This document shows, piece after piece, positions 1-10,523 of a stretch of DNA of 64,000 nucleotides. How positions within the stretch are numbered: position 1 is the stretch's first letter; every line of letters starts with the position of its first letter. Position numbers and translations under genes: made by a program. Under the pieces are notes generated by a model. The model did no database searches and was not told the DNA's origin. It saw nothing but the letters and a program-made list of their open reading frames with translations. Origin of the DNA: Puccinia triticina. Taxonomy: Eukaryota > Basidiomycota > Pucciniomycetes > Pucciniales > Pucciniaceae. Location of the stretch: contig NC_070564.1 in assembly GCF_026914185.1 (NCBI RefSeq), positions 7,440,001 through 7,504,000 on the forward strand, written 5' to 3'.

Positions 1-431
1 TTGATTTGAGAGGTGTAGTAAGCCCTTGCTTCCGGATCTTGGCGCGGATTGAAAGTCCTGATTGTCTTTTTGGACATGTTCAAACGCTCATGGAGTGTTT
101 TTGCAATAGTTTTCAGGCAGACTATGGCACCTGTCTCTTCGATTAACGCCTGCTGTATTTTGTCTAGGTAAACTGTTGGCTTTTCAGCAATCATCTCGGA
201 AATAAATTTTAAATATTCATTGTTTAATTCAAAAGTTCGGCCTTGGGTTTGATAGGTTGAAGGATCACAAGCAACTGCCCTCGTCCTCTTGTACAGATTG
301 ACCCATCGGCGCAGGGAATCATTGCTGACTGACGCGGCTAATGACGAGTTAATCTCAGATAAGGTCTTCCCTTCGTTTGCCGCTCTGACGACGGCGTATT
401 TGAATTCAGCAGAGTACAGGCGATAACCCAT
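1..431 (-). CDS. Tc1/mariner-type (IS630 superfamily) transposase, N-terminal part, cut by window edge
   Basis: An open frame begins at an ATG at 429-431 and runs without a stop for 143 codons to the left edge. The product starts MGYRLYSAEFKYAVVRAA and reads as two helix-turn-helix segments. The first (about residues 10-50) includes TLSEINSSLAASVSNDSLRR. The second (about 90-125) includes TVYLDKIQQALIEETGAIV followed by SLKTIAKTL-like residues and MSKKTIRTF. This layout is typical of the DNA-binding half of Tc1/mariner-like transposases. The DDE catalytic half would lie outside the window, so activity cannot be judged. No terminal inverted repeat was recognised between 432 and 705. Confidence 0.8.
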   Translation of the reverse strand, partial: MGYRLYSAEFKYAVVRAANEGKTLSEINSSLAASVSNDSLRRWVNLYKRTRAVACDPSTYQTQGRTFELNNEYLKFISEMIAEKPTVYLDKIQQALIEETGAIVCLKTIAKTLHERLNMSKKTIRTFNPRQDPEARAYYTSQI

Positions 432-721
432 GTCTAGAAAGCCAGAAAATTTCAAATTTCAGTATCCAATTTACTGAAGGAAGTTGTTTGATCAAAAGAT
501 ACACTCACCAGATTCAAAACTCTCAATTTGACAACCTTGACTTGGATGGTTCCAACAACATGCGACCAAGAGATTTGGCGGACCCACAGCGGCAGGCTCG
601 CGGGATTCCTGCGTCTGTGCGCCGGGGGGGAAAATGAGATCGGGGGCAAAAAAAAAAGGTTGCGCGCTAAAAAAAAAAATTAAAACGGTGGAAAACCGCA
701 ACCGTTTAGGCCCCGTTTGGC

Positions 722-1104
722 GCCAATACAGAAGTTCCGAGAAGGCTTGCGCTTCTGGACCTGCGATTTTGCCCCCCGAACTTGACTTCAGCCACCTGTA
801 TTGCCTCTTGTATGGCCGTTGCCATACAGGGACATGCATTCGTTGCAAAAGCTATCTTTGTGATAGCTAGCTTTTAGCTTTGGAGAGTGGCACCATTGGA
901 CTCCTTGTCAAATTTTGAGTCCAGCGGTCCTCCACTCTCCTGCGCCTGTGTGGCATGACAGGGCACCAGGCTGCCCAGTCAGGCCCCACAGCCCTGTATA
1001 ACCCGGGCTGTCCAGAATACAGGGGGGATGTGGCTGAAGTTGAAGTCGAGTTTGGGGGGCAGAATTGCAGGCCCGGAAACGCAAGCTTTCTCGGAACTGC
1101 TGTA
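722..1104. repeat. Long inverted repeat (about 70-bp arms) inside the 709-1925 element
   Basis: The arm at 722-797 (containing AGTTCCGAGAAGGCTTGCG and TTTTGCCCCCCGAACTTGAC) is matched in reverse complement at 1031-1104 with roughly 80% identity by eye. It may be an older element nested against the left end of the Harbinger-like element. Confidence 0.7.
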
Positions 1105-1265
1105 TAATTGGTGAAATAATCACGGGTGAAATAATTCGTGACATTTTGATTATTTCACCTGAAATAAAATGTAATTGAATATATCGCTGGCGTTTGTCAG
1201 TACATTGGTATAAACCCAGCCAGCCAACCACCCACCTCTCGATCAAACAAGAAAGCGAATGGACA

Positions 1266-1735
1266 AACTCACCCTCCACTTGATGACCACCCACCCGGTC
1301 ATCAGGTGGCTATAGCCTATGACCCACTTCACCCACTCGATGACCCAGTTGGTCATCGACTGGATCTATTGTAGTCCACCCGATGAACAGGATGGTTTGA
1401 GGGGACTTATACATATCCACCCGATGGCCCAATTTGTCATTGAGTGGAGTATGTTTCACTCGACAACCAACCGGGTCACTGAGTGGATACCTACTCCACT
1501 TGATGACCAACCGGGCCATCAAGTGGAGCATTTATCCACTCAATGACCAACCAGGCTATTGAGTGGATAAGTCCATTCAATGACCCGGTTGTTCATCAAG
1601 GGTCATCGAGCAAGTGGAGTGTTATATAATCCACTCGATGACCAACCGGGCCATCGAGTGGATATATGGGTCCACTCATTGAGTGGATACATCGAGCTAG
1701 TGGAGTGTTGTATGATGTATCCACTCAATGAGGTC
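1266..1735. repeat. Hairpin minisatellite, ATGACC...GAGTGG type
   Basis: Repeated inverted words such as CCACTCGATGACCAACCGGG and GGTCATCGAGTGGA alternate through the block, so each unit of about 40 bp can fold into a stem with a short loop. The same word family recurs at 29195-30010 and, with altered arms, at 45060-45420 and 48310-48535. Open frames across it are repeat artefacts. Confidence 0.85.
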
Positions 1736-2366
1736 GATAATCGAGGTTGGGAGTTGCAAGGGTGGGTCTGATTTTGCTGCCAATATATCGGCATGTAGGA
1801 ACTGTAATTATAAATTATTTCATGTTTTGAATATGTCGGTTTGCCAAACGCCATCGGCATTTTACCGATATAATTGTGAAATATTTGTGAATATATCACT
1901 GATTATATCGGTGCCAAACAGCGCCTTACACAACAGCTGTATGTTGGATATCAGGTATTGGCACAAGGTTTGCTGGTTGATTACATTCTGTCTTCCTACG
2001 TATGCTTGAGCTTCGGAGTTGACCCAAATCTCTGCAGCCTTTGCTGGAATTCAGTATCATGAATTTCTAAAATAAATCTAAATGAATAAATAAATAAATA
2101 ACTTGTTGAGAGTGATTTCAGAGAAAGAAGTGAGGTAAACATTGAAAAGCAGAAGCGTAAAAAGAAGCAGCTGGTTTCTCAAAAACAAGCTGCAATGGAA
2201 TGGTTTTAGATAACCCTCGAATGTTTCTCCCAAAATAGATTCAAGTCAAGTAAGAAGATCCAGATGTTGATCCACAGGGAAGTTAAGACCTTAAGACTTC
2301 AGCGTTGATTACCGGACCTCTGCTATAACTCAACATCCAAGCTTGTTCGGTGACGCATCGGGGTTC

Positions 2367-4367
2367 TCAGTAGCCACTCGATAAGTAGCGGACTGCATCC
2401 TGGCTGAGCCGCTTTTCACCAACTAATAACCGGTAATCTTCGCATCTGACGCTGGTGCCTTGGACACTGTTAGTGTCACGGGAACAATCCAAAAAACATA
2501 CACACATAAAATTGTCAGCATAAACAAGAAGATTTAGCAAGAGAAGAATCAAAGAGCCACTCATGACGTACCCGGCGTTTTCATCTTTGATCAGTTCAAA
2601 CTGGATAAAGCGGGTAGCACATTTCGTATATGTCAGCTTACACGAAGAACAATCTTGTTTTTTCTGCTTCTCGAAGTCCATCACGGCGGATTTGAGCTCA
2701 CCCAAGAAACTGCTTTGAGCTCCGGAACGTGGTACTTTAGCTCCCCCGACAGTAGCTGTTGCAACCAGGCAAACTTGATATCATGGTTTGAAGCGCCTCC
2801 AACAGTTGGACGTCCCGATCTGAGGGAAGTGGTGTAAGCCGCACCAGTTTCTGCAAGGACTACCGGTTTGCCTTGTCCAGCGCCGTAAAGCTTTAGAGGA
2901 ACAAAAGAGTTTATCAGCGAACATGTGGTCACGGCTAATCATGGTTGTTGGGTGCTGCTTTCGACCTACTTCAGAAAACTCTTGGATCTTCTCAAGAGCC
3001 TCTCCAGGCTGCGGCAAAACGTTCAATCGGCGCTCCCCTGCAGATTATGCAAATGTCAAATCGGACATGTCGAGAATCAGTATTGGCAGCCCTCGCAGGA
3101 GTCAATAAGTCAAGGCTGACCTCCAAAATGATAAAACGAAAGCCCTAACACATGCAAACCAGTTCCAGTTAATTGAGAGCACAGGATGTAGTTGGTTTCA
3201 AGAGATAGGAAACTAACCCGAAATATCGACAGTATCAGCACCAGGCCAGTACCTACTGTAGCCCCCTCTAATCGAGTCATTGTATGAGCCGAAAGCGACG
3301 TTAGGAGCCCAAAGCATGTCTACTTAGACCAAATGTCGAGGAATGGAGTGTAGGTATCAACATGGAAAAACACAAGCGGTGTTGAGTCAGTGGTCGGATT
3401 TATTTTGCCGAAAATTAGAGCCAGAAGAATAAAAGTCGAGACTCAACAAGTGTCATGTGTTCGAGCTCTGATTGCATGGGCGATCATTCTCCATTTTGCG
3501 CGGAACACTAAGCTCCAAACCAAAAGTAGTAATTTAAATATTCGAGCCACTTTCTCTAAACAAGAAATAGACTTACAGTCAGGCTTAAGACCCCATCCAT
3601 ACCAGTCTCCGTTCATCTATGTTACGGAAGGGATCAAATTGCATGAGTATGGTCAATTTGCCCACCATTTTTCTTCTTGCGATTGGTCTGGGTCTTACCT
3701 CGTGAGCAAATCGTAACCAAACTGTGATGCCCAGTCTGTTGATCGATGCCATTTTGATAGCGATACGCTCGGCCTAAGTTTTCCCATCTGCTCAATCAAT
3801 CACGGCGAACAACCAGTATTAAAAAATGAAACATCACCCACCACATATGGTGTGACTTTGTCTAATCCTTCGCTAGGCAATAGGGCAATCTGCCAAACGG
3901 GGTTGCCCGGCGCGCTCAGGATGTGTGGTAAGTGCTGAATAGGAAATTAGATGTAAGGAATTTGCTTGGGAATTCACAGCCTATAGCTTTTGACATACCA
4001 AATCAAGCGCGGATAGATCTGGATCATGCTCTGCTAGGTGAACATAGTCTCCCACCTGATAAGAGTTTGAGCAAATGATCCAAGGTCAGCTTCGGGGTTT
4101 CTCATCACAGAGCGACTCGGAAAGAGTTGCACGACCGACAATTGCCATGGGAGCCGGTAACAAGTTGTTGATATCCCTGACAGCATTGGGCGCGATGCGC
4201 TCGCGGAACCCAGGCAGAAATCCAACAGCAACACCACCTCGGTGAAGGTTTGTTGAATTCAGACCAAGGTTTCCGTGGATGATGTGCCAATCGCTTGGAA
4301 TAGTTCTGCTACGACTGGCCAATGGCAGCAACAAAGCGGAAATGATGGTTTCAAATGCGATTTTCAT
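2367..4367 (-). CDS. Secreted GH26-like glycoside hydrolase (multi-exon)
   Basis: The predicted product is a secreted TIM-barrel endo-mannanase-like hydrolase. The ATG at 4365-4367 opens MKIAFETIISALLLPLAS, a typical signal peptide. Ordered blocks follow across about ten exons: PAPMAIVG joined to DYVHLAEHDPDLSALDL (exons 4140-4367 and 3999-4055), HILSAPGNPVWQIALLP, ITVWLRFAHE joined across an intron to MNGDWYGWG, WAPNVAFGSYND with YWPGADTVDIS, GLSFYHFGG, LYGAGQGKPVVLAETGA, LKAVSW and a short C-terminal exon ending at 2367. The E of HE-MNG fits the GH26 acid/base and the E of LAETGA the nucleophile. Introns are GT-AG and short. All blocks are in order and no break was seen, so the gene looks intact. 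The substrate is inferred from family resemblance only. Rust genomes are known to carry several GH26-type genes, proposed to act on host or own wall mannan. Confidence 0.8.
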
Positions 4368-4931
4368 GATGAAAGTTTTGAAGTAGGAATGGTTTCTAGT
4401 AGTAGAGATAAAGATGCAAAAGGTGGGATGGACAGGCCTTTGTTGTTGCTGGGGGTACAAGCCGTCCAGAAAGCGGCCCTCTTCTCTCCATTATGTAGGA
4501 GAAAAATGGGGTTCATCAAGCGCAAGACAAACAATCAAGTTGAAGGTCGTTCCAGAATGTCATGCTCGCTTTTGGCGCAGAATGTGTCAGAAGAATTCAA
4601 CCGAAGGTAGATCGCCAACGCACACTCACGAGTCACGGTCACGGTGACCCGAAAGACACGTAGCGCGCTGGATGTTTTTTTTTTTTTTTTTTAAATCACT
4701 TATTTACATACAAAGGGGGAAGCAAGCAGGGCCAACCGGGGTGAAAACAGTATGGACTATCACATCTCTTGAGGAACCGACAAGGTGCATTCAAGGGATG
4801 TTTCGATATAATGTAACTCCATACAACAGATCTCAAAAGATGTCTTCTCTCGCAAGCCCACCAGCGGATAAAAATAAAAATTGAAGCACAGCTGTACATG
4901 CGATAAGCAGATTACACGGCAGTTGCGGATT

Positions 4932-5470
4932 TCACGCTATTCTTAGAAGATTGCCGACCGGGTCAAATAGCAAATTGCCTTGCAAGCTGTCCAATTGTAG
5001 GTCAGATTGCCACCAATCTGACACCCCGCGCACGGGCACCAGTTTACCAGAGCCCCTCTTATAAGTTCGTCTCAAGTAGTCTGGCAGCTTGCCATCAAAA
5101 CCTGTTGACCACACAAAGACCCACTGGCAGAAAGACAAGAGTCCGTCAGAAACAGGGCACGCCAGAAGAATCACCTGATACTGGACGCTACCCCTTGGCG
5201 AGGTGCCGTGCGCGTGCTCAAGGGATGGTTTAGACTGCAATTTCGGTGGAGATTGCTTAAGTTCGGCCGCAGGAAGTGCCAGGATCCGCCGGTTTGGGGC
5301 TGTCCGGCTACCCCGGCCAGAGTCTCCCAAGTCCACTCAGCTGGAAAGCCAAGCTCACCTGCCCCTAGTTCCCCTCGAAATGCGCCAATACTGAAAAATC
5401 CCGATGTACCATCCTTGCCCGCGCCTTTCCCTTCAAGAGATGTAATTCTTATTTCTAAGTCAGCGGGCAT
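4932..5470 (-). CDS. Hypothetical protein, uncertain exon structure
   Basis: An ATG at 5468-5470 opens a frame starting MPADLEIRITSLEGKG. A second open stretch on the same strand but another frame ends at 4932 and contains FVWSTGFDGKLPDYLRR and VSDWWQSDLQLDSLQGN. A GT-AG intron between about 5350 and 5180 could join them. I do not recognise either half. The amino-acid composition looks protein-like and the region carries no repeat, which is the main reason to list it. It may be a small host gene or a fragment. Confidence 0.3.
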
Positions 5471-5520
5471 TCTGCTTTTGCAAGCCTGGATATGAGCTAT
5501 GTCTGTCTCTCCCCATTTAA

Positions 5521-5717
5521 GGTGTTCAAAGTTGGAATCATAAAATTTTCAATACGTAAAATCATATAAAATCATAAAATTTTCAGATGATGATTTTATG
5601 TGTACCATTTTAGAAATGGTGCTCTAATTTGAGTGTTTGGGTGGTACATATTTTTTTCAGCTTAGATTTTATATTTTTATGGTGTTATGATTTTATGCAA
5701 GTCAACTTTGAACACCC
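5521..5717. mobile_element. 197-bp Tourist-like MITE (family A), copy 1
   Basis: The ends GGTGTTCAAAGTTG and CAACTTTGAACACCC form an inverted repeat, flanked by TAA on both sides (5518-5520 and 5718-5720). It is AT-rich with no coding capacity. A second copy of the same 197-bp length interrupts the reverse transcriptase at 19568. Confidence 0.85.
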
Positions 5718-5726
5718 TAATTCAAT

Positions 5727-5921
5727 AGGGGGGTTCACATTGCAAAAAAAGCAATGCTGATTTTGTCTGCTCATGCACCTGTGAGTAAGGTTTATGCCTT
5801 GCAGATTGCTTCCAAGGGAGAGCTGCCCAGCCAAACCTTTTTGCTTTCTCACAGTTTTCAAAAGCTGCATCTGCTGGTTTTGGTTGCTGATTTTTGAAAT
5901 CAGCCTTACGTGAACCCCCCT
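5727..5921. mobile_element. MITE (family B), AGGGGGGTTCAC ends
   Basis: The inverted ends AGGGGGGTTCAC and GTGAACCCCCCT enclose about 195 bp, flanked by AAT on each side. A second, inner inverted pair (GCTGATTT...AAATCAGC) makes the whole unit fold back. It lies only six bases after the duplication of the family A MITE. Confidence 0.75.
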
Positions 5922-5930
5922 AATAAGATA

Positions 5931-6110
5931 AGGGAGTTGAAAAATTGACTCCCAGGAATTAATAAATCGACTCCCAAATGTCGTTTACGTCGCGCCGACC
6001 GTCTTGAGACGTCTCCCCCGGGTCCGCGCGACCTTGCGCGGCCCCAAAAGCATTTTGGGAGTTGATTTATTAAATCCCCTCTTGAGGATGGGAGTTGATA
6101 CATTAATTTA
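5931..6110. repeat. Foldback-like inverted repeat, GACTCCCAAATG arms
   Basis: Words of the type GGGAGTTGA/TCAACTCCC occur four times. The segment AATAAATCGACTCCCAAATG near 5960-5981 is mirrored by CATTTTGGGAGTTGATTTAT near 6052-6071. It is probably another short non-autonomous element. Exact ends were not resolved. Confidence 0.55.
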
Positions 6111-6123
6111 ACAAAAAATGACG

Positions 6124-6600
6124 GAATATACAATTTGGCGGATTTCCTACTAAGGCAAACCCCCGAAACCTTATCTACGGTACTCCAAACGGCCCCAAAG
6201 TTCCTTAGCTATAAGAATACACTCTTTAAAACATATGTTAAGCCTCACGGCATTAGTACTCCTCAGGGAGACCCTGTGTAGCCGGGGGGCGGATTTGGCC
6301 GTTTTCTTACTAAGGCAAACCCCCAAAACCTTATCTACGGTACACCAAACGGCCCCAAAGTTTCTTAGCTATAAGATTACACTCTTTAAAACATATGTTA
6401 AGCCTCACGGCATTAGTACTCCTCAGGGAGACCCTGTGTAGCCGGGGGGCGGATTTGGCCAATTTCCTACTAAGGCAAACCCCCAAAACCTTATCTACGG
6501 TGCTCCAAACGGCCCCAAATTTTTTCTGCTATAAGAATACACTCTCTAGAAAACATTATAAGCTCCAAGGAGGTATTACATATCAGGTACACCTTCTATT
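6124..6600. repeat. 160-bp tandem repeat, about three copies
   Basis: The segment beginning GGCGGATTT and containing AAACCTTATCTACGGT, TTAGCTATAAGA and CTCAGGGAGACCCTGTGTAG recurs at an offset of 160 bp. The copies differ by a few substitutions and the third decays toward 6600. The small open frames in it are repeats of each other and are not called as genes. Confidence 0.85.
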
Positions 6601-6609
6601 GACCGTGGT

Positions 6610-6795
6610 GTAGCGTAGCGCAGCGCAAATGCACTATTTTTTTGTGTAGCATTAGGGCAATCGCAGGTATCTGCGCTAACACTACACTATAAGCTAAATT
6701 AGCTTTTCACCCTGTGCGCGTAGCTTTAGTGCAGATGCGCGCGATTGCGCTCACGCTACGCTAAAAAATAGTGCATTTGCGCTGCGCTACGCTAC
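6610..6795. mobile_element. MITE with long GTAGCGTAGCGCAGCGC inverted ends
   Basis: The left end GTAGCGTAGCGCAGCGCAAA is matched in reverse complement by the right end finishing GCGCTGCGCTACGCTAC at 6795. The arms run on through GTGCATTT-type sequence for about 33 bp. No coding capacity. The target duplication is not clear. Confidence 0.75.
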
Positions 6796-7090
6796 GTTAA
6801 CGGGTCGTCAAGGGAGACTGCTCCTCCGTGAGCGCTAAATCGAGTGCACCGGGTCGCTGAAGAGGACTCCTTCTTGCTAATGCTAGCTGCTACATCTTGT
6901 ACTAGGTCACCGATGATAACTCTCATCAGTAAGCGGTACACGTTGTACCGGGTTGCTTCGCCGAGGAGTCCTCCGCGGTAGCCGGCACACGTTGCACCGG
7001 GTCACCAAAGAGGATTCCTTGGCCGATACGCGTCGTACCGGTTCGCCATACATGGGAAGCCATATTAAAGAAGGCTGAAGCGCCTCTACA
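6796..7090. repeat. Degenerate minisatellite of about 60 bp, ACCGGGTYGC...AGGANTCCT
   Basis: Repeated words such as GTTGTACCGGGTTGC, CACCGGGTCGCTGAAGAGGA and CACCGGGTCACCAAAGAGGA recur about every 60 bp with many differences. This block ends about 240 bp upstream of the cytochrome b5 start and may lie in or beside its promoter. Confidence 0.6.
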
Positions 7091-7330
7091 ACACATAGAG
7101 TACATATGCGTGCGGTCATGGGCCGGGCTTGACATGGCCCACCGGCCACCGCATCCACCCGCAGCTAGCTGATCGGAGAGTCGGGGATCCCCCGCCCTGA
7201 AGCGCTGAGCCAGGGGTTGGGCTGTCAATCCGCTGCATTTGCATAGGTCCTAGGGGGACTCCCGAAGTGTGAATACATATAAATACCTGACCGAGACCCG
7301 CGGAATCGATATTCAAAACGTTTGGAGCTG

Positions 7331-7979
7331 ATGTCGGAAGATAAAGTAAGTCATCCTTTTTTAGATCCACATTCAGCCTAGTCTGCTGACTCAAATCACC
7401 TACACTTTCCGTTTTCTCTTCCCAAACAACAAACAACAGGATTTTACGTATGAGGAGCTCTCCACGCTTTCAAACCCTAGCAATCTCCACCTGGTCATCA
7501 GTGGAAAGGTCTACGCAGTATCAAAGTTCTTGGAGGAACATCCAGGTGGTGATGAAGTCCTATTAAGTGAAGCTGGTAAAGACGCCACTGAATCTTTCGA
7601 GGACGTTGGCCATAGTGAAGAGGCTCGGACTTTGATGGAGCAGTTTTGCGTCGGAACGTGCAAACAGGTTAGCTTATCTTTTGGCCATCTCTTTTTGGTA
7701 TCATGATCAGAATTCAATGATCAGAATTCAGACCCATCTTATCGCTCGATCCTACCACTCTTATTTCAGGGGGCACCCAAAGGACCGCCGGCCACCAAAA
7801 AGTCATCCCAACAAGCTCATACGTCTACCTCCGATCAACAGTCTGGAGGCTGGGGTTTTATGGTGCCACTTGCGATCCTAGCTGCTTATCTTTCATATCG
7901 TAAGATATCTTTGAACAACTCCACCCTCATCTCATCACATGATATCGATAGATCAAACCCCGACTTAACCAGACGCTAA
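7331..7979 (+). CDS. CYB5: Cytochrome b5, tail-anchored
   Basis: This small haem protein donates electrons to ER desaturases, sterol enzymes and P450s. Three exons are visible: 7331-7345 (MSEDK), 7440-7667 and 7770-7979, joined by GT-AG introns. The haem domain shows HPGGDEVLL with the first axial His and VGHSEEARTL with the second, about 24 residues apart as in the family. A linker rich in P, S, T and Q follows, then a hydrophobic tail GWGFMVPLAILAAYLSY, consistent with a C-terminal membrane anchor facing the cytosol. Total length is about 150 residues. The stop used here is TAA at 7977. A GTAAGA donor just after the tail and an ACCAG acceptor near 7971 could define a further intron and another C-terminus. 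TATAAAT lies near 7278. Confidence 0.88.
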
Positions 7980-9500
7980 TTGTATTCTTTCTTCTTGGGC
8001 TCAATCGGTTTCACAAAATATATCTCCTGAACAGGTTTTTACTTTGGCGCATAAAATAACTAAATCACATGATTCTGTGGCTTGAAATCCATTACTCTTA
8101 TATGATTATATCAATATTGGGAACCAAAGACAGCGCATCTGAGAAAGGAGAGCATATAGGAAGACTTGGTGGGAGAAAAGAGAAATGGAAGTTTTAAAAA
8201 AGCCACTATATGTGGAAATCACAATGATTGGGACATTCCTTTGAACATAGCCTGTCTTACAGCTTCAAAGGGTTCTCTGAGCGTTCGACAAACTTTCTGT
8301 CAGCGGTCGTCTCTGAAGTGACGCACCGATGAAGAAACTCGAGCTTAGAGGAAGAACTCGGGTAAGATAAGCGAGTATAGGATACTCAAGGAGAAGGAAA
8401 GCTAAGGAAAACAAGGGTAAAGGGAAAACGAGAAGGCAGGAAAGGATAGAAAGGCCCTAATCACGACCTGGCATCGTAATCGCTTGGGCTCGGTAGGTTC
8501 CCAGCTATAAGGAAATATAGGGACCAGCTAAATGCACGCCAACAATTGACTACGTGCACGCCAAATGTATGGCGTGCCAATGAGGCCACGCCAATATATT
8601 GGCGTGTCATTAAGTCCACGCCAATGACCTGGAGTAATAGAGCCTGACACTGAGAGAATATATTTCAAGAGAAATGAACAACGGAAAAATCGACCGCGAC
8701 CCGCTTGCCGGCTGCATTGCTGCTGGAAGCCGCTGCTGCCGTGTTGGAGGATCGAGTGGCGATGGAACTTGGAGATCGGTTAACAGGAGCCATAATGCTG
8801 GAAAAATTTGTCGAATATAGGAGGGAGAAAAACTTTCGAGATAAAACTGAGTAACACTAAGACAGTATAAACACAACACACAGAATATCCACACTAGGAT
8901 CTACACTATAACACTATCACACTGGTACACACAACACGGAACACTAATTCAAACTATAACTATGATTTGTAAGACTCTGTATAACCTTCTTAACTGTTTA
9001 TAAGATGCGAGAAAAAAATGCTCATAACCTAATAGAGCCTGACACTGAGAGAATATATTTTGAGAGAAATGAACAACGGAAAAATGAATTTCAAGAGAAA
9101 TACAACAACTGAGGAAACATAAGCTCTATATATACATGCTATTATGTAGTATGTATGTAAATATAGGAAAAGCTGTCTAGTCGAGGAAACATGGGAAAGT
9201 CCCATGTCTATGGTAAGTCATGACATATGACTTACCCTGGACATGTAGGATGTCACGTAATGGCATATTACGTATCATACTACAACATGGAGTGCCCGTC
9301 GGTCCACACCAATTCAGTGGCGTAGCTGTGAGACCACACAATTTTATTGGTGTTGCCTTGCAGACACACCAATTTTTTGGCGTACCCTGGATGCGCCACG
9401 CGCGAACCCCCGCACTCCGCAGAAATGATTTGTGAAACCAAAACAAAACAAGCTACTCAGTCTCCGCCCCTTCCCGTGAGATGTTTCGCAGGATGGACTT
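7980..9500. repeat. Repeat-rich intergenic block with a direct repeat pair and CACGCCAATATATTGGCGTG-type hairpins
   Basis: No gene was recognised. A segment beginning TAATAGAGCCTGACACTGAG and running about 55 bp occurs at 8635 and again at 9029, in direct orientation about 394 bp apart, as expected of LTR or tandem remnants. Around 8530-8640 and 9300-9400 there are short palindromes such as CACGCCAATATATTGGCGTG, a hairpin style resembling the larger satellites elsewhere in the window. Confidence 0.5.
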
Positions 9501-9829
9501 TGTTATTACAGTGTCCCCTTGGTCGTTCTCACGTAGATGCTAGCAGCCAAAAATGAATACGTCCCTTGCGCTCCTCTCCGAGGGAATCTCAGCAAGGTGC
9601 GGCCTCCGCGGAAGCTGTGCCCAAGCATGCTGGGGCAACCGTTCTGAGCGAGGGCGGTCAGGATCCGGGAGACCCCCCCCCCCTGTCGCCAACGTGGTAC
9701 CCAAAAGGGACGGTCTAGAGGGGCCTCCCCCCTTGTATAAATGTGGCAAATGGGCATAGGATGCCCTGCTGTTCCACTAGGGCAACAAGCCGCCGTGCGT
9801 CCGGCTCGACTGTCTTTGTCAATGAGAAA

Positions 9830-10195
9830 CCAGAACAGCGGGCTGTGAGCTAGGGAGGCCGTGATGGGAGGCCAACGACGAAGAGGGATGAGAGGGAAAT
9901 GGACTAAGCACCTGAGAAACCAGAACAGCGGGCTGTGAGCTAGGGAGGCCGACGACAAAGAGGGATGAAAGGGAAATGGACTAAGCACCTATTGAGGTGC
10001 GCAGGGAATGACTTGGAAGAATGATGAGTGACATTGCATAGGGAGCAAAAGAGAGAGAAAGGAACAGAGAAGAGAAGAAAAGAAAAGGAAGCAAACCTGA
10101 GAAACCAGAACAGCGGGCTGTGAGCTAGGGAGGCCGTGATGGGAGGCCAACGACAAAGAGGGATGAGAGGGAAATGGACTAAGCACCCTAATAGG
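9830..10195. repeat. Tandem repeat of about 80-90 bp, CTGAGAAACCAGAACAGCGG units
   Basis: Three units starting CCTGAGAAACCAGAACAGCG and containing GTGAGCTAGGGAGGCC and GGGATGAGAGGGAAATGG lie near 9828, 9909 and 10096. They are separated by deletions and by a purine-rich insert. A related pair of units occurs at 22215-22375 inside the Ty3 element, so this is a dispersed family. Confidence 0.7.
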
Positions 10196-10523
10196 TCCCA
10201 TCACCCCGCGCCCTCCTAGCTCAGCAGGGAAGCACTAACACTTCCCCTGGGCTAGGTGAGCACTCTCATTCCTCTCTCCTTCTTCTCTGACTACTCCCTT
10301 TCTCCTCTTCCAGTCCTCTCTCCCCTTTCTCCTTTTCTCAGTTGTATTTATAGGGAAGCACTCACACTTCCCCTGGGCTAGACTTTGCAATTCAAGATAC
10401 AGTGGTTCCAGAAGTGTCCCTCCAACGCTCTGCCTTGTCCCTCTTGAGCCCTATACGCTCGGATCAATCTCATCCTCCTCGCCCAGTGAAGCGCTCACAA
10501 GGAGCGCTTACACTTTTTTTTTC

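Larger units (their letters stand above)
709..1925. mobile_element. Non-autonomous PIF/Harbinger-like element with TTA target duplication
   Basis: The left end reads GGCCCCGTTTGGCGCC and the right end GGTGCCAAACAGCGCC, an inverted pair flanked on both sides by TTA (706-708 and 1926-1928). A 3-bp TTA/TAA duplication and a GGCCCYGTTTGG-like end are the usual signature of Harbinger/Tourist elements. No transposase is encoded. The interior holds a long hairpin (722-797 with 1031-1104) and a palindromic minisatellite (1266-1735). Confidence 0.7.
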
